DNA from: Actinomycetota bacterium
Lineage (GTDB): Bacteria > Actinomycetota > Actinomycetes > UBA12327
Reading direction: 5' to 3'
Assembly: GCA_003529305.1 (NCBI GenBank)
Contig: DPWC01000181.1
Span: 1 to 12,484 of the forward strand
Length of the DNA: 12,484 bases
A program made the position numbers and the translations under genes. Shown here piece after piece: positions 1 to 6,707 of this stretch (positions are counted from its first letter, which is position 1; every line of letters starts with the position of its first letter). The notes under the pieces are model-generated. The model was not told where the DNA came from. It ran no database searches and saw only the letters and a list, made by a program, of their open reading frames with translations.

Positions 1-977
1 GAGTCCATCTCGTCGAAGAAGACGATCACGGGGGTGCCTTCGCTGGCCTTCTCGCGGGCCCGCTGAAATACCAATCGGATGTGGCGTTCCGTTTCGCCGA
101 CATACTTGTTCAGCAACTCCGGGCCCTTGATATTCAGGAAGTAGCTGCGCCCTCCGGGGCGTCCCGTTGCGCGAGCCACCTGTCGAGCTAGCGAGTGAGC
201 GACCGCTTTGGCGATCAGCGTCTTGCCGCAACCGGGCGGGCCGTACAACAAGATTCCCTTCGGCGGACGCAGATGATGCTCGGTGAACAGGTGTGGGTGG
301 AGGTAGGGCAATTCCACAGCGTCACGAATGAGTTCAATCTGTCCATGAAGCCCACCGATGTCCTCGTATTCGATATCGGGAACTTCCTCGAGGACCAACT
401 CCTCCACTTCAGATTTGGGTACCCGCTCGACCACATATCCAGATCGGGAGTCGAAGAGCAGGGCGTCTCCTGCACGCAGGCGCTCGCGGAGCAAAGGTTC
501 AGACAGCCGAACGACGCGCTCGTCGTCACTATGGCCGACAACCACAGCCCGCTCGCCGTCCTCGTGGATCTCCTTGAGCATGACGATTTCGCCGACGCGC
601 TCATAGCGACGGGCGGCGACAATGTTCATCGACTCGTTGAGAACAACTTCTTGGCCTGGGACCAAGGCGTCACGTTCGACCTCAGGACTGACAGTTACGC
701 GAAGCTTTCGACTATTGAAGGACACATCAACGGTGGCATCGTCGTTGTGACCGATGAAGGTGCCGTAGCCAGCTGGCGGCTGAGCCAGACGATCCAATTC
801 GGCTTTGAGCGTGACGATCTGTTCGCGGGCCTGCTGCAGAGTGGAGACCAGCCGGCGGTTTTGAGCACTCAGAGCGGAGATGTCCGCCATCCAGTCGCGC
901 TCTGATCGCGAGTCCGCCATCGCCGGCTCGTCCTGTGCGTCGTCAGGGCGGGCATCAGGATCCTGTCCCGAGGTCAT
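1..977 (-). CDS. arc: Proteasome-associated AAA ATPase ARC/Mpa, partial (C-terminal part beyond left edge)
   Basis: This is the N-terminal 325 residues of the ring-forming AAA ATPase that unfolds pupylated proteins and feeds them to the actinobacterial 20S proteasome in the cytoplasm. Visible in order: a polar N-terminus, a predicted coiled coil at about residues 25-65 (in the family it captures Pup), a beta-rich OB-type region at about 70-195, then the start of the AAA domain with Walker A GPPGCGKT (246-253) and Walker B VIVFFDEMD with the Asp322-Glu323 pair. The reading frame is open to base 1, so the second half of the AAA domain and the C-terminal gate-opening tail lie outside. ATG 977 is preferred because a strong Shine-Dalgarno sequence (GAGGGAGGG, 984-992) sits six bases before it; Met20 (base 920) is a weaker alternative. 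It is divergent from the ferredoxin gene. Family identity is near certain. Confidence 0.97.
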   Translation of the reverse strand, partial: MTSGQDPDARPDDAQDEPAMADSRSERDWMADISALSAQNRRLVSTLQQAREQIVTLKAELDRLAQPPAGYGTFIGHNDDATVDVSFNSRKLRVTVSPEVERDALVPGQEVVLNESMNIVAARRYERVGEIVMLKEIHEDGERAVVVGHSDDERVVRLSEPLLRERLRAGDALLFDSRSGYVVERVPKSEVEELVLEEVPDIEYEDIGGLHGQIELIRDAVELPYLHPHLFTEHHLRPPKGILLYGPPGCGKTLIAKAVAHSLARQVARATGRPGGRSYFLNIKGPELLNKYVGETERHIRLVFQRAREKASEGTPVIVFFDEMD

Positions 978-1110
978 GGAGAACCCTCCCTCTGACCGGT
1001 CACAACGCCATGGCGACCAACTATTACCGCCATCCTACCGACGTTATCGCCAATGATCACGCCCAAAATGCCACCCGGCGCAACCAACGCTGCGTTGTTA
1101 GGGTTCAAGG
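978..1110. promoter_or_regulatory. Divergent promoter region between arc and ferredoxin gene
   Basis: This is the largest gene-free stretch in the window. For arc (- strand) the best -10 is TAGGAT, read from 1037 down to 1032, with a poor -35 match (GTGATC, 1060-1055) 17 bases upstream. It predicts a leader of roughly 48 bases carrying GAGGGAGGG just before the ATG. A perfect 10-base palindrome TGACCGGTCA (993-1002) lies in that leader. For the ferredoxin (+ strand) the -10 is TAGGGT at 1099-1104. The arc promoter is inferred from pattern only; its ribosome binding site is clear. Confidence 0.5.
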
Positions 1111-1113
1111 GTG
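1099..1113 (+). promoter_or_regulatory. Leaderless promoter of the ferredoxin gene
   Basis: TAGGGT (1099-1104) is followed by six bases and then the GTG start at 1111. With the usual -10 to +1 distance, transcription would begin at the start codon itself. No Shine-Dalgarno sequence is evident, which agrees with a leaderless message. No convincing -35 is seen. Confidence 0.6.
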
Positions 1114-1446
1114 ACCAGCGAATCGCCCCAGACAGATTCTCCTGCGACCACCGCTGCCACTTTGCAGGTGTGGATTGATCAGGATCTGTGTACCGGGGAT
1201 GGTCTGTGTGTCCAGTACGCCCGTGAGGTCTTTGAAATGGATCTTGACGGTTTGGCGTATGTCAAAGATGACACCGACGAACTCCTGCTGGCACCTGGCG
1301 CCAAAACGCCGGTGCGCGAAGACTTGGTTCGCGATGTCATCGCATCGGCACAGGAATGTCCCGGGCGTTGCATCCATGTGGAGAACATCGCCACCGGCGA
1401 AGCGGTGGCAGGGCCATCGGCACCAGCAGGTCCAGTCGGCAACTGA
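1111..1446 (+). CDS. Small ferredoxin with CxxDxxC cluster motif
   Basis: A 111-residue soluble electron carrier. The cluster motif is C27-T-G-D30-G-L-C33 with a third ligand at C83 followed by Pro, the layout of single-cluster bacterial ferredoxins whose second cysteine is replaced, giving a 3Fe-4S cluster or a 4Fe-4S cluster with a non-cysteine ligand. Asp30 occupies the position of the aspartate ligand in Pyrococcus furiosus ferredoxin. A further cysteine, C87 (ECPGRC), is present. The acidic core between the cysteines is typical; about 18 residues at the N-terminus and 18 at the C-terminus are Ala/Pro/Gly-rich and probably disordered. The GTG start is set by the -10 hexamer immediately upstream. 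No oxidoreductase partner is adjacent: the neighbours are arc (divergent) and trmI (convergent), so its electron partner cannot be read from context. Confidence 0.92.
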   Translation: MTSESPQTDSPATTAATLQVWIDQDLCTGDGLCVQYAREVFEMDLDGLAYVKDDTDELLLAPGAKTPVREDLVRDVIASAQECPGRCIHVENIATGEAVAGPSAPAGPVGN

Positions 1447-1518
1447 TGGAGCCGCCCGCTATGAGGACCGGTTCACAAGACAGGCATTTTTGACGGCGCT
1501 GCCAGCCACGGTGCCCCT

Positions 1519-1546
1519 CGACGCCGCCTACGACGATTCGGCGTCG
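1519..1546. terminator. Inverted repeat at the convergent 3' ends of ferredoxin and trmI
   Basis: A perfect 8-base inverted repeat CGACGCCG (1519-1526) / CGGCGTCG (1539-1546) with a 12-base loop spans the trmI stop codon (1530-1528). Read on the + strand it is followed by the pyrimidine-rich TCGCTTTCTTC, not a real T-tract. It may end ferredoxin transcription or both transcripts; it may also be fortuitous, since one arm lies in coding sequence. Confidence 0.35.
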
Positions 1547-2487
1547 TCGCTTTCTTCAGTACCGACTGCGGTACCGATCTGCACGGCACCAACGGACCCC
1601 GTCGAAGCCTTGGCCGGTCGGCGGCGTCGTGGAGGTGCTACGACTCCTGGCGCCAGTCGTCGAGTGACCACCAAAAAGCCGGTGTGGCCGATCATGCGGT
1701 GATCAGGCCGGACCGCCAGCCCCTCCACATGCCAGGTGCGCACGAGCAATTCACTAGAAGTCGGTTCAAGAAATCCGCCATGTCGGCGCAATGCCTCCAC
1801 CACTGTGGACATTTGCGTTGTTGTGGCCACATAACACACCAGAACACCTCCCGGCGCGAGGATGTCGGCCACGGCATCAACACATTCCCATGGCGCGAGC
1901 ATGTCTAGTACCGCTCGATCAATACCGCCAGCGGCGGCTGACTCCGGCAATGACTCGACCAAGTCGCCCACAGTCAGTGCCCATTGCACAGGGACCTCAC
2001 CGAAGACTCGCGAGACATTGTCGATAGCGACCTCCGCAAAGTCTTCGCGCCGCTCAAAGGAGAACACCTGACCAGACGGACCAACCGCGCGCAGCAGTGA
2101 ACAAGTCAGCGCACCGCTACCTGCACCGGCCTCGAGGACTCGTGCACCGGGGTAGATGTCGGCCAGTCCCACAATCGCCGCAGCATCCTTGGGGTAGATA
2201 ACGGTGGCTCCGCGAGGCATCGACAACACTGTGTCGGACAGCAGCGGCCGCAATACCAAGTAGGGCACCCGGCGATCTGATTCCACGACGACGCCTTCAA
2301 GCTGACCCATGACCGCGTCGTGCGAAATCGCTCCACGATGCGTGTGGAAGGTCATCCCGGCAGTCAGCACGATGGTGTGTCGACGACCTCGATCATCGGT
2401 GAGCTGGACCGCCTCTCCTTCCACGAAAGGCTTGCCCGAGCCGGCCGGGATCGTGACGCTCTGGCGTGAGGTCTTCGAGCGCGACAT
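1528..2487 (-). CDS. trmI: tRNA (adenine-58-N1)-methyltransferase TrmI
   Basis: A 319-residue SAM-dependent enzyme that makes m1A58 in the T-loop of tRNAs, normally as a homotetramer. The N-terminal domain (about 20-100) has the small beta-fold and conserved FHTHRG (47-52) of the family. The Rossmann methyltransferase domain follows, with SAM motif I VLEAGAGSG at 117-125, an acidic residue at the end of the next strand (FERRED) and the active-site segment DMLAPW at 195-200. The last 50 or so residues are Ala/Pro/Arg-rich, then acidic, and look disordered. The frame stays open upstream to a possible ATG at 2553, inside the site-2 protease gene; I place the start at ATG 2487 because TAACCT ends seven bases before it and because the family begins near here. 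It lies downstream of the site-2 protease gene with ten bases between them. Confidence 0.93.
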   Translation of the reverse strand: MSRSKTSRQSVTIPAGSGKPFVEGEAVQLTDDRGRRHTIVLTAGMTFHTHRGAISHDAVMGQLEGVVVESDRRVPYLVLRPLLSDTVLSMPRGATVIYPKDAAAIVGLADIYPGARVLEAGAGSGALTCSLLRAVGPSGQVFSFERREDFAEVAIDNVSRVFGEVPVQWALTVGDLVESLPESAAAGGIDRAVLDMLAPWECVDAVADILAPGGVLVCYVATTTQMSTVVEALRRHGGFLEPTSSELLVRTWHVEGLAVRPDHRMIGHTGFLVVTRRLAPGVVAPPRRRRPAKASTGSVGAVQIGTAVGTEESDDAESS

Positions 2488-2500
2488 AACCCGCAGGTTA
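2485..2500 (-). promoter_or_regulatory. Leaderless promoter of trmI, fused to the upstream stop codon
   Basis: Read on the - strand: TAACCT (2500-2495), seven bases, then ATG (2487-2485). The TAA that ends the site-2 protease gene (2500-2498) is the first half of this -10 hexamer. No Shine-Dalgarno sequence precedes the ATG. Confidence 0.5.
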
Positions 2501-3625
2501 GCGAGCCAGAGATCCGGTCTTATGTGACAGGGCGGCGGCGATGTCTCGGCCACTGATCACTCCGCGAATATCGCCGGTGGTGGTGAGCACGAGATATTCG
2601 ACGTCACTGCCCCACTGCAAAGCCTGCAGGAGCTCCTCCCCAGAGAGGGTCTCGACGAGCCGACCCTGCTCAGTCAGCGTCCGCATCACCGACTCGGTAT
2701 CAACCCATGGCCGTCGTTGCAGCGGGACGGCTGCCACCGCTGCTTCACTGACCACACCGACCGGCTCACCACGAGCGTTACTAACCACAATTCCGCCTGC
2801 ACTCTCACGACTCAGCAATTCCAATGCCTGCGCCAATGGCGTCCGTGGCGGCACGACCACACACGGACGCACGAAGCGATCGACGGTGATCATCGGCAGC
2901 ACTTCTTCACGACGAAGGGCCGCCAGTGAGGCACCGGCAGCGTTCCACAGCAGGGCCCCAATGAAGGCGGCCCAAACGACGGAGACCACATCGGGTTCGC
3001 CGCCGCGCAGAGCCGCTGTGATGAACGGCAACGCCACGGCAAGACCGGCCACAACACGGCCCGCCCAGGCAGCAACGACCGTGGCCCGTCGGCGTTGACG
3101 GCCAATTCCCCACACCGCTGCACGCAGGATCCGGCCGCCGTCCAAGGGCAAACCCGGCAATAAGTTGAAGGCGCCGACAAACAGGTTTGCGATGGTGACT
3201 TGCAGAACCAAGACGCTGACAACTCCTGTCAAGGCCATCGTGCGCAAAGTCACCACGCCGAGGGCACCCAGTAGTAACGAGACGATGGGACCGATCGCGG
3301 ACACAGCGAATTCGCGCCAGGGCGTCTGCGGTTCCTGCTGGATCTCGGACATGCCACCAAAGACAGACAAGGTGATCGAGCCCACCGGTAATCCAAAGAG
3401 GCGGGCGACCACCACATGACCCAACTCATGAACAAACACCGAGGCGTACAGCAAGACCGCGAAGATGAAGGCCACGGGATACGCGCCGATGCCAATCCCG
3501 GGAACACGGCTTTCCACAGACGGGGCGAAGGTGACGGTGATCAAGGCCGCCACGAGAAACCACGACCCGGACAGCACGATGGGCACGCCCCAGATGCTGC
3601 CCAAACGGACCGAAGAACCGATCAC
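2498..3625 (-). CDS. Site-2 protease (M50 family) with two CBS domains
   Basis: A 375-residue intramembrane zinc metalloprotease of the SpoIVFB/Rip3-like type. The zinc site is HELGH at 66-70 (Glu67 catalytic) in an early transmembrane helix, with the second signature NLLPGLPLDGGR at 154-165 supplying the third ligand, Asp162. Hydrophobic segments at about 15-35, 47-70, 108-128, 133-153, 185-207 and 212-235 give roughly six membrane spans. A cytoplasmic tail holds two CBS domains (about 248-301 and 308-366), which in this subgroup are thought to sense adenine nucleotides. In the family such proteases cleave membrane-bound regulators such as anti-sigma factors; the substrate here is unknown and no sigma/anti-sigma pair is nearby. 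The GTG start at 3625 is fixed by TACAGT six bases upstream. It is divergent from the RecB-like gene and precedes trmI. Confidence 0.93.
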   Translation of the reverse strand: MIGSSVRLGSIWGVPIVLSGSWFLVAALITVTFAPSVESRVPGIGIGAYPVAFIFAVLLYASVFVHELGHVVVARLFGLPVGSITLSVFGGMSEIQQEPQTPWREFAVSAIGPIVSLLLGALGVVTLRTMALTGVVSVLVLQVTIANLFVGAFNLLPGLPLDGGRILRAAVWGIGRQRRRATVVAAWAGRVVAGLAVALPFITAALRGGEPDVVSVVWAAFIGALLWNAAGASLAALRREEVLPMITVDRFVRPCVVVPPRTPLAQALELLSRESAGGIVVSNARGEPVGVVSEAAVAAVPLQRRPWVDTESVMRTLTEQGRLVETLSGEELLQALQWGSDVEYLVLTTTGDIRGVISGRDIAAALSHKTGSLAR

Positions 3626-3664
3626 GCAACCACTGTAGGTGGGTCGCGCTAGCGTGGCGAGGTG
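3623..3664. promoter_or_regulatory. Back-to-back leaderless promoters for the site-2 protease and RecB-like genes
   Basis: On the - strand TACAGT (3637-3632) is followed by six bases and GTG (3625). On the + strand TAGCGT (3650-3655) is followed by six bases and GTG (3662). The two start codons are only 36 bases apart and the -35 region expected for the RecB-like gene (about 3627-3632) runs onto the -10 of the protease. Neither gene has a recognisable Shine-Dalgarno sequence. Confidence 0.55.
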
Positions 3665-4474
3665 ACAACGGACCCGGTGATTCTGGAGGCGAAGCTCTCG
3701 CCGTCGCGGGCTGCGGACTTTCAGCGCTGCCCGCTGCTGTTTCGCCTGAGAGTCATTGACCAGTTGCCCACCGCTCCGTCAGCAGCCGCAGTGCGTGGAA
3801 CTTTGGTGCACAGCGTTCTGGAACACCTCTACGATCTGCCGATCCATGAGCGCACCGAGGTGACCGCCCGCGACATGGTGGAGCCGGCCTGGGACCTCCA
3901 TCTGCAGCGGCAGCCAGGTGATGCGGTCGTGGTGGCAGATGGTGAACGCGAGCAGTGGATCGCCAACGCCCAGAACCTGATCGGCACCTACTTCCAGATG
4001 GAAGATCCCCAACGCCTCCAGCCTGCAGGTCGCGAGCAGTTCGTCCAGCACACCCTGCCCACAGGACTATCCATCCGCGGGTTCATCGATCGCCTCGATG
4101 TGTCCCCCGAAGGGCTCGTGCGCATCGTGGACTACAAGACCGGTAAGTCGCCCAACCCCCGTTTTGAGAACTCCAACCTCTTCCAGATGCGCTTTTACGC
4201 TCTCGTGCTCTGGCGTCGAGACGGCACGATTCCGAAGCAGTTGAAACTTCTCTACCTCGGCGATGGCCGAAGCGTCATCGATGAACCCACTTCCGCTGAC
4301 CTCGAAGCCGTGGAAGGCAGGATCCTGAACCTGTGGGACCAGATCACCGAGGCGGTGCGCAGCCAGACTTTCGAGCCGGCCCCGAGTCGGCTCTGCGATT
4401 GGTGCGACTTCCAGCCCCTCTGCCCCGCATTCGGCGGAGAGCCGCCGGCGCTGCCCATGGTGCAGTTGGCCTGA
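3662..4474 (+). CDS. Stand-alone RecB-family PD-(D/E)XK nuclease with Fe-S cluster motif
   Basis: A 270-residue nuclease domain without helicase, resembling the C-terminal nuclease of RecB/AddB and Cas4. Active-site elements are His50 (GTLVH), Asp143 (GFIDRLD), then Asp157-x-Lys159 (VDYKTG) and the QMRFY motif at 175-179. A cysteine in the N-terminal helix (C23, RCPLLF) and three near the C-terminus (C245, C248, C254; CDWC...LC) match the 4Fe-4S staple of AddB/Cas4-type nucleases, which holds the two ends of the domain together. It presumably cuts DNA ends or single strands in repair; its partner and substrate are not evident, and there is no CRISPR array or cas gene to suggest a Cas4 role. 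The GTG start follows TAGCGT by six bases. A PAC2 gene follows on the same strand after 89 bases, with its own promoter candidate. Confidence 0.9.
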   Translation: MTTDPVILEAKLSPSRAADFQRCPLLFRLRVIDQLPTAPSAAAVRGTLVHSVLEHLYDLPIHERTEVTARDMVEPAWDLHLQRQPGDAVVVADGEREQWIANAQNLIGTYFQMEDPQRLQPAGREQFVQHTLPTGLSIRGFIDRLDVSPEGLVRIVDYKTGKSPNPRFENSNLFQMRFYALVLWRRDGTIPKQLKLLYLGDGRSVIDEPTSADLEAVEGRILNLWDQITEAVRSQTFEPAPSRLCDWCDFQPLCPAFGGEPPALPMVQLA

Positions 4475-4509
4475 TGGCGACTCTCCGCGGCTAGATCGCA
4501 CTTTGCCCC

Positions 4510-4563
4510 TAGGGTGAAGGTCAAGCACCGCCGATCGAGGCCAATGCGAGCGAGGGAGAGAAC
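4510..4563 (+). promoter_or_regulatory. Candidate promoter and ribosome binding site of the PAC2 gene
   Basis: TAGGGT at 4510-4515 predicts transcription from about base 4522, leaving a leader near 42 bases that ends in GAGGGAGAG, a good Shine-Dalgarno sequence about four bases before the ATG. This is a leadered start, unlike the flanking genes that have the same hexamer right against the start codon. No clear -35 is seen. Confidence 0.45.
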
Positions 4564-5406
4564 ATGGAGGTTTTCGGGCCACTGCCCACTCTGCGTGATC
4601 CCGTGCTCATCGCGGCCTTCGAAGGCTGGAACGACGGTGCAGGATCTGCAACCGCAGTGGTCAGTCACCTGGCACGCGAATGGCGGGCTCGCACTGTGGC
4701 CGAACTCGATCCCGAGGCCTACTACGACTTTCAGGTGAACCGGCCCATCATTCGGATCGAGTCTCAGGGTGTGCGCTCCATCAGCTGGCCAACGACGCGA
4801 ATCAGCGCCGTCGAATTGCCGGACAGTTCGCACGACATGCTGCTGGTGCAAGGCATCGAGCCAAGTATGCGCTGGCGCACTTTCAGCAGTGAGATTCTCG
4901 GGCTTGCTGCTGAACTGGGTTGCGAGACGATCATTGCTCTCGGCGCGCTCTTGGCGGCAACTCCGCACACTCGTCCTGTGCCCATCACCGGGTTTGCCAG
5001 CGACCCTGACCTTGCCGAGGAATACGGCTTCGACCCCACGGCCTACGAGGGGCCCACGGGGATTGTGGGGGTGCTGCAAAACGCTGCCCAGCGCGCAGGA
5101 TTCCACGCGTTGTCGTTGTGGGCCGCCGTGCCGTATTACGCGGCCGAGCCACCATGCCCGAAAGCCACCTTGGCTCTGCTGTCCACCGTCGAGGATCTGG
5201 TGGACATCACCGTGCCCCTGGGCGATCTGGAAGAGAAGGCGCGAGCCTGGCAGCGCGGAGCTGAGGACCTAGCGGCCGAAGACGACGAAGTGGCGGAGTA
5301 TGTCCGCCAGCTCGAAGAGGCTCAGGACGCTGCCGAGTTGCCCGAAGCATCGGGCGAATCCATCGCCCGCGAGTTTCAGCGCTACCTACGCCACCGCGAC
5401 ACCTAG
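4564..5406 (+). CDS. PAC2 family protein (proteasome assembly chaperone 2 homologue)
   Basis: A 280-residue protein of the PAC2/DUF75 family. The N-terminal part has the family pattern PVLIAAFEGWNDGAGSAT (13-30), then alternating strands and helices with ILGLAAELG and TIIALGALLAATPHTRP in the middle, the conserved GFASD and the segment EGPTGIVGVL. Residues from about 218 onward form an acidic, heptad-like helical tail typical of the actinobacterial subgroup. The eukaryotic relative helps build the 20S proteasome; the bacterial role is unproven, and homologues also occur in species without a proteasome. Here it lies 3.6 kb from arc, a suggestive but not decisive context. ATG 4564 has a clear Shine-Dalgarno sequence. 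Convergent with mshC. Confidence 0.93.
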   Translation: MEVFGPLPTLRDPVLIAAFEGWNDGAGSATAVVSHLAREWRARTVAELDPEAYYDFQVNRPIIRIESQGVRSISWPTTRISAVELPDSSHDMLLVQGIEPSMRWRTFSSEILGLAAELGCETIIALGALLAATPHTRPVPITGFASDPDLAEEYGFDPTAYEGPTGIVGVLQNAAQRAGFHALSLWAAVPYYAAEPPCPKATLALLSTVEDLVDITVPLGDLEEKARAWQRGAEDLAAEDDEVAEYVRQLEEAQDAAELPEASGESIAREFQRYLRHRDT

Positions 5407-5442
5407 TCCTCCCGAGGACTACCGACGGTTTCTGCGCCGTCG
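5404..5442. terminator. Two tandem hairpins between convergent PAC2 and mshC genes
   Basis: The PAC2 stop codon begins an almost perfect palindrome, TAGTCCTC/CC/GAGGACTA (5404-5421), which would fold with a 7-base stem and a CCCG tetraloop. One base later comes CGACGG (5423-5428) / CCGTCG (5437-5442) with an 8-base loop. There is no T-tract on either strand, so if this terminates transcription it does so by structure or by blocking convergent RNA polymerases. Confidence 0.45.
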
Positions 5443-5477
5443 CGACGCTTCACCGATGCTCCTGCATCCACGCACCG

Positions 5478-6707
5478 TTAGTGGTCGCTGACTCCCAACA
5501 ACGCATCAATGGCTGCTGCCATGTCGGCCGGAGCCTGCTCGTCCTCGCCGGCACTGGTCAGCCAGTCATCAACGGCCTGGCAGGCCCTGGGCGCATCGAG
5601 ATCGTCATAAAGGGCCACGCGCATCCGCTCAATAAACGCCGCAGCAGGTGCGCCCAAGCGTCGCGATAGGCCCTGGCGCCACGAATGCCAGCGACTCTGC
5701 GCTGCCTGGATGCCCTGCGTTGTCCACTCCCAATCACTGCGGTAGTGGTGGTCAAGAAGAGCCAGGCGAATCGCCATTGCGTCCACGCCTTGCTGCATGA
5801 GGGCGCCGACGAACTCCAAGTTGCCCTTGGACTTACTCATCTTCTCCCCGTCTAGCGCCACCATGCCGACATGAGCGAAGTGTTTGGCAAAGGGCAGGCC
5901 GTCAAGTCCGTGTGTCAACGCCGAGCACATGTCATGGTGGGGAAACACCAGGTCGCTGCCTCCCCCTTGCAGATCAAACGATGCCCCTAAGGCACTCGTC
6001 GCGATCGCCACACAGCCGATGTGCCAACCCGGTCGACCCGCGCCCACAGCAGCTGGCCACTGCGGCTCGCCCTCGCGGTGAGCCCGCCACAGCAGGGGAT
6101 CCAACGCACTGCGTTTGCCGGGGCGAGCAGGATCGCCACCGCGCTCGGCAAAGAGCACCTGCATTTGGTCCACGGCGAGATGGCTCACGCGTCCTAGCCA
6201 CGATTGGGCATCGATGTCGAAGTACCAGTCATCATCCACCTGATATGCCAGCCCGCTGTCGCGCAGGCGCTCCACCAGGCCAGCGATCATTTCCATGGAT
6301 TCCACGACGCCGATGAACTCATCCGGCGGCAGTACCCGCAAGGCGGCCATGTCGTGCCGGAATCGATCAATCTGCTCCTGGGCAAGATCGGACCAGTGAT
6401 CGCCGGTGATGAGGGCTCGCTCCAGGAGTGGATCATCAACATCCGTGACATTTTGGACATATCTGACGCTCACCCCGCAGTCGCGAACAAGGCGTTGCAC
6501 CAGATCGAAGGTCACATAGGTCATTGCATGGCCCAGATGAGCAGCGTCATACGGAGTGATGCCGCAGACATACATCCGCCACGGTTGGCCGGGAGGCGCT
6601 GTCAAGGGTTCGTTGCGACCCGTGGCCGTGTTGAACAGCATGGGAACGCTCTGTTCGCCTGCGTCTCTTGGCAGTCGCGGAAGCTCCACGCTCGGCCAGG
6701 CACGCAT
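5478..6707 (-). CDS. mshC: L-cysteine:1D-myo-inositol 2-amino-2-deoxy-alpha-D-glucopyranoside ligase MshC
   Basis: A 409-residue ATP-dependent ligase that joins cysteine to GlcN-Ins, the penultimate step of mycothiol synthesis, in the cytoplasm. It is a cysteinyl-tRNA synthetase relative without the tRNA-binding C-terminus. Visible signatures: YVCGITPYDAAHLGHA (46-61) with zinc ligand C48 and the HIGH-equivalent HLGH (57-60), the second zinc cysteine C232 after WHIGC, GGGSDLVFPHH (248-258) supplying the zinc histidine, and the KMSKS loop at 289-293 (KMSKSKGN). GTPYD in place of tRNA-synthetase features and the length near 410 separate it from CysS. The ATG start follows TAGGGT by seven bases. 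It is last in a five-gene run on this strand, 48 bases after the SCO1664-like gene. All key motifs are intact, so the organism very probably makes mycothiol. Confidence 0.96.
   Translation of the reverse strand: MRAWPSVELPRLPRDAGEQSVPMLFNTATGRNEPLTAPPGQPWRMYVCGITPYDAAHLGHAMTYVTFDLVQRLVRDCGVSVRYVQNVTDVDDPLLERALITGDHWSDLAQEQIDRFRHDMAALRVLPPDEFIGVVESMEMIAGLVERLRDSGLAYQVDDDWYFDIDAQSWLGRVSHLAVDQMQVLFAERGGDPARPGKRSALDPLLWRAHREGEPQWPAAVGAGRPGWHIGCVAIATSALGASFDLQGGGSDLVFPHHDMCSALTHGLDGLPFAKHFAHVGMVALDGEKMSKSKGNLEFVGALMQQGVDAMAIRLALLDHHYRSDWEWTTQGIQAAQSRWHSWRQGLSRRLGAPAAAFIERMRVALYDDLDAPRACQAVDDWLTSAGEDEQAPADMAAAIDALLGVSDH

Noticed and set aside
195..905. Long open frame of 236 codons on the + strand opposite arc
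   Set aside because: It is the complement of clear arc coding sequence with Walker A on the other strand, has no recognisable domain and no promoter or ribosome binding site.
1000..1012. Tiny three-codon upstream frame (ATG GCG TTG TGA) in the arc leader
   Set aside because: Too short and without a ribosome binding site; expected by chance.
2488..2553. Upstream ATG adding 22 residues to TrmI
   Set aside because: The extra residues would lie inside the site-2 protease coding end, show no family similarity and include the -10 hexamer placed next to ATG 2487.
3662..4474. Idea that the RecB-like nuclease is a Cas4 of a CRISPR system
   Set aside because: No repeat-spacer array or other cas gene is present, and such stand-alone genes are usual in this actinobacterial neighbourhood.
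4252..5106. A 284-codon open frame on the - strand across the RecB-like/PAC2 junction
   Set aside because: It covers parts of two firm genes and their intergenic region; no domain seen.
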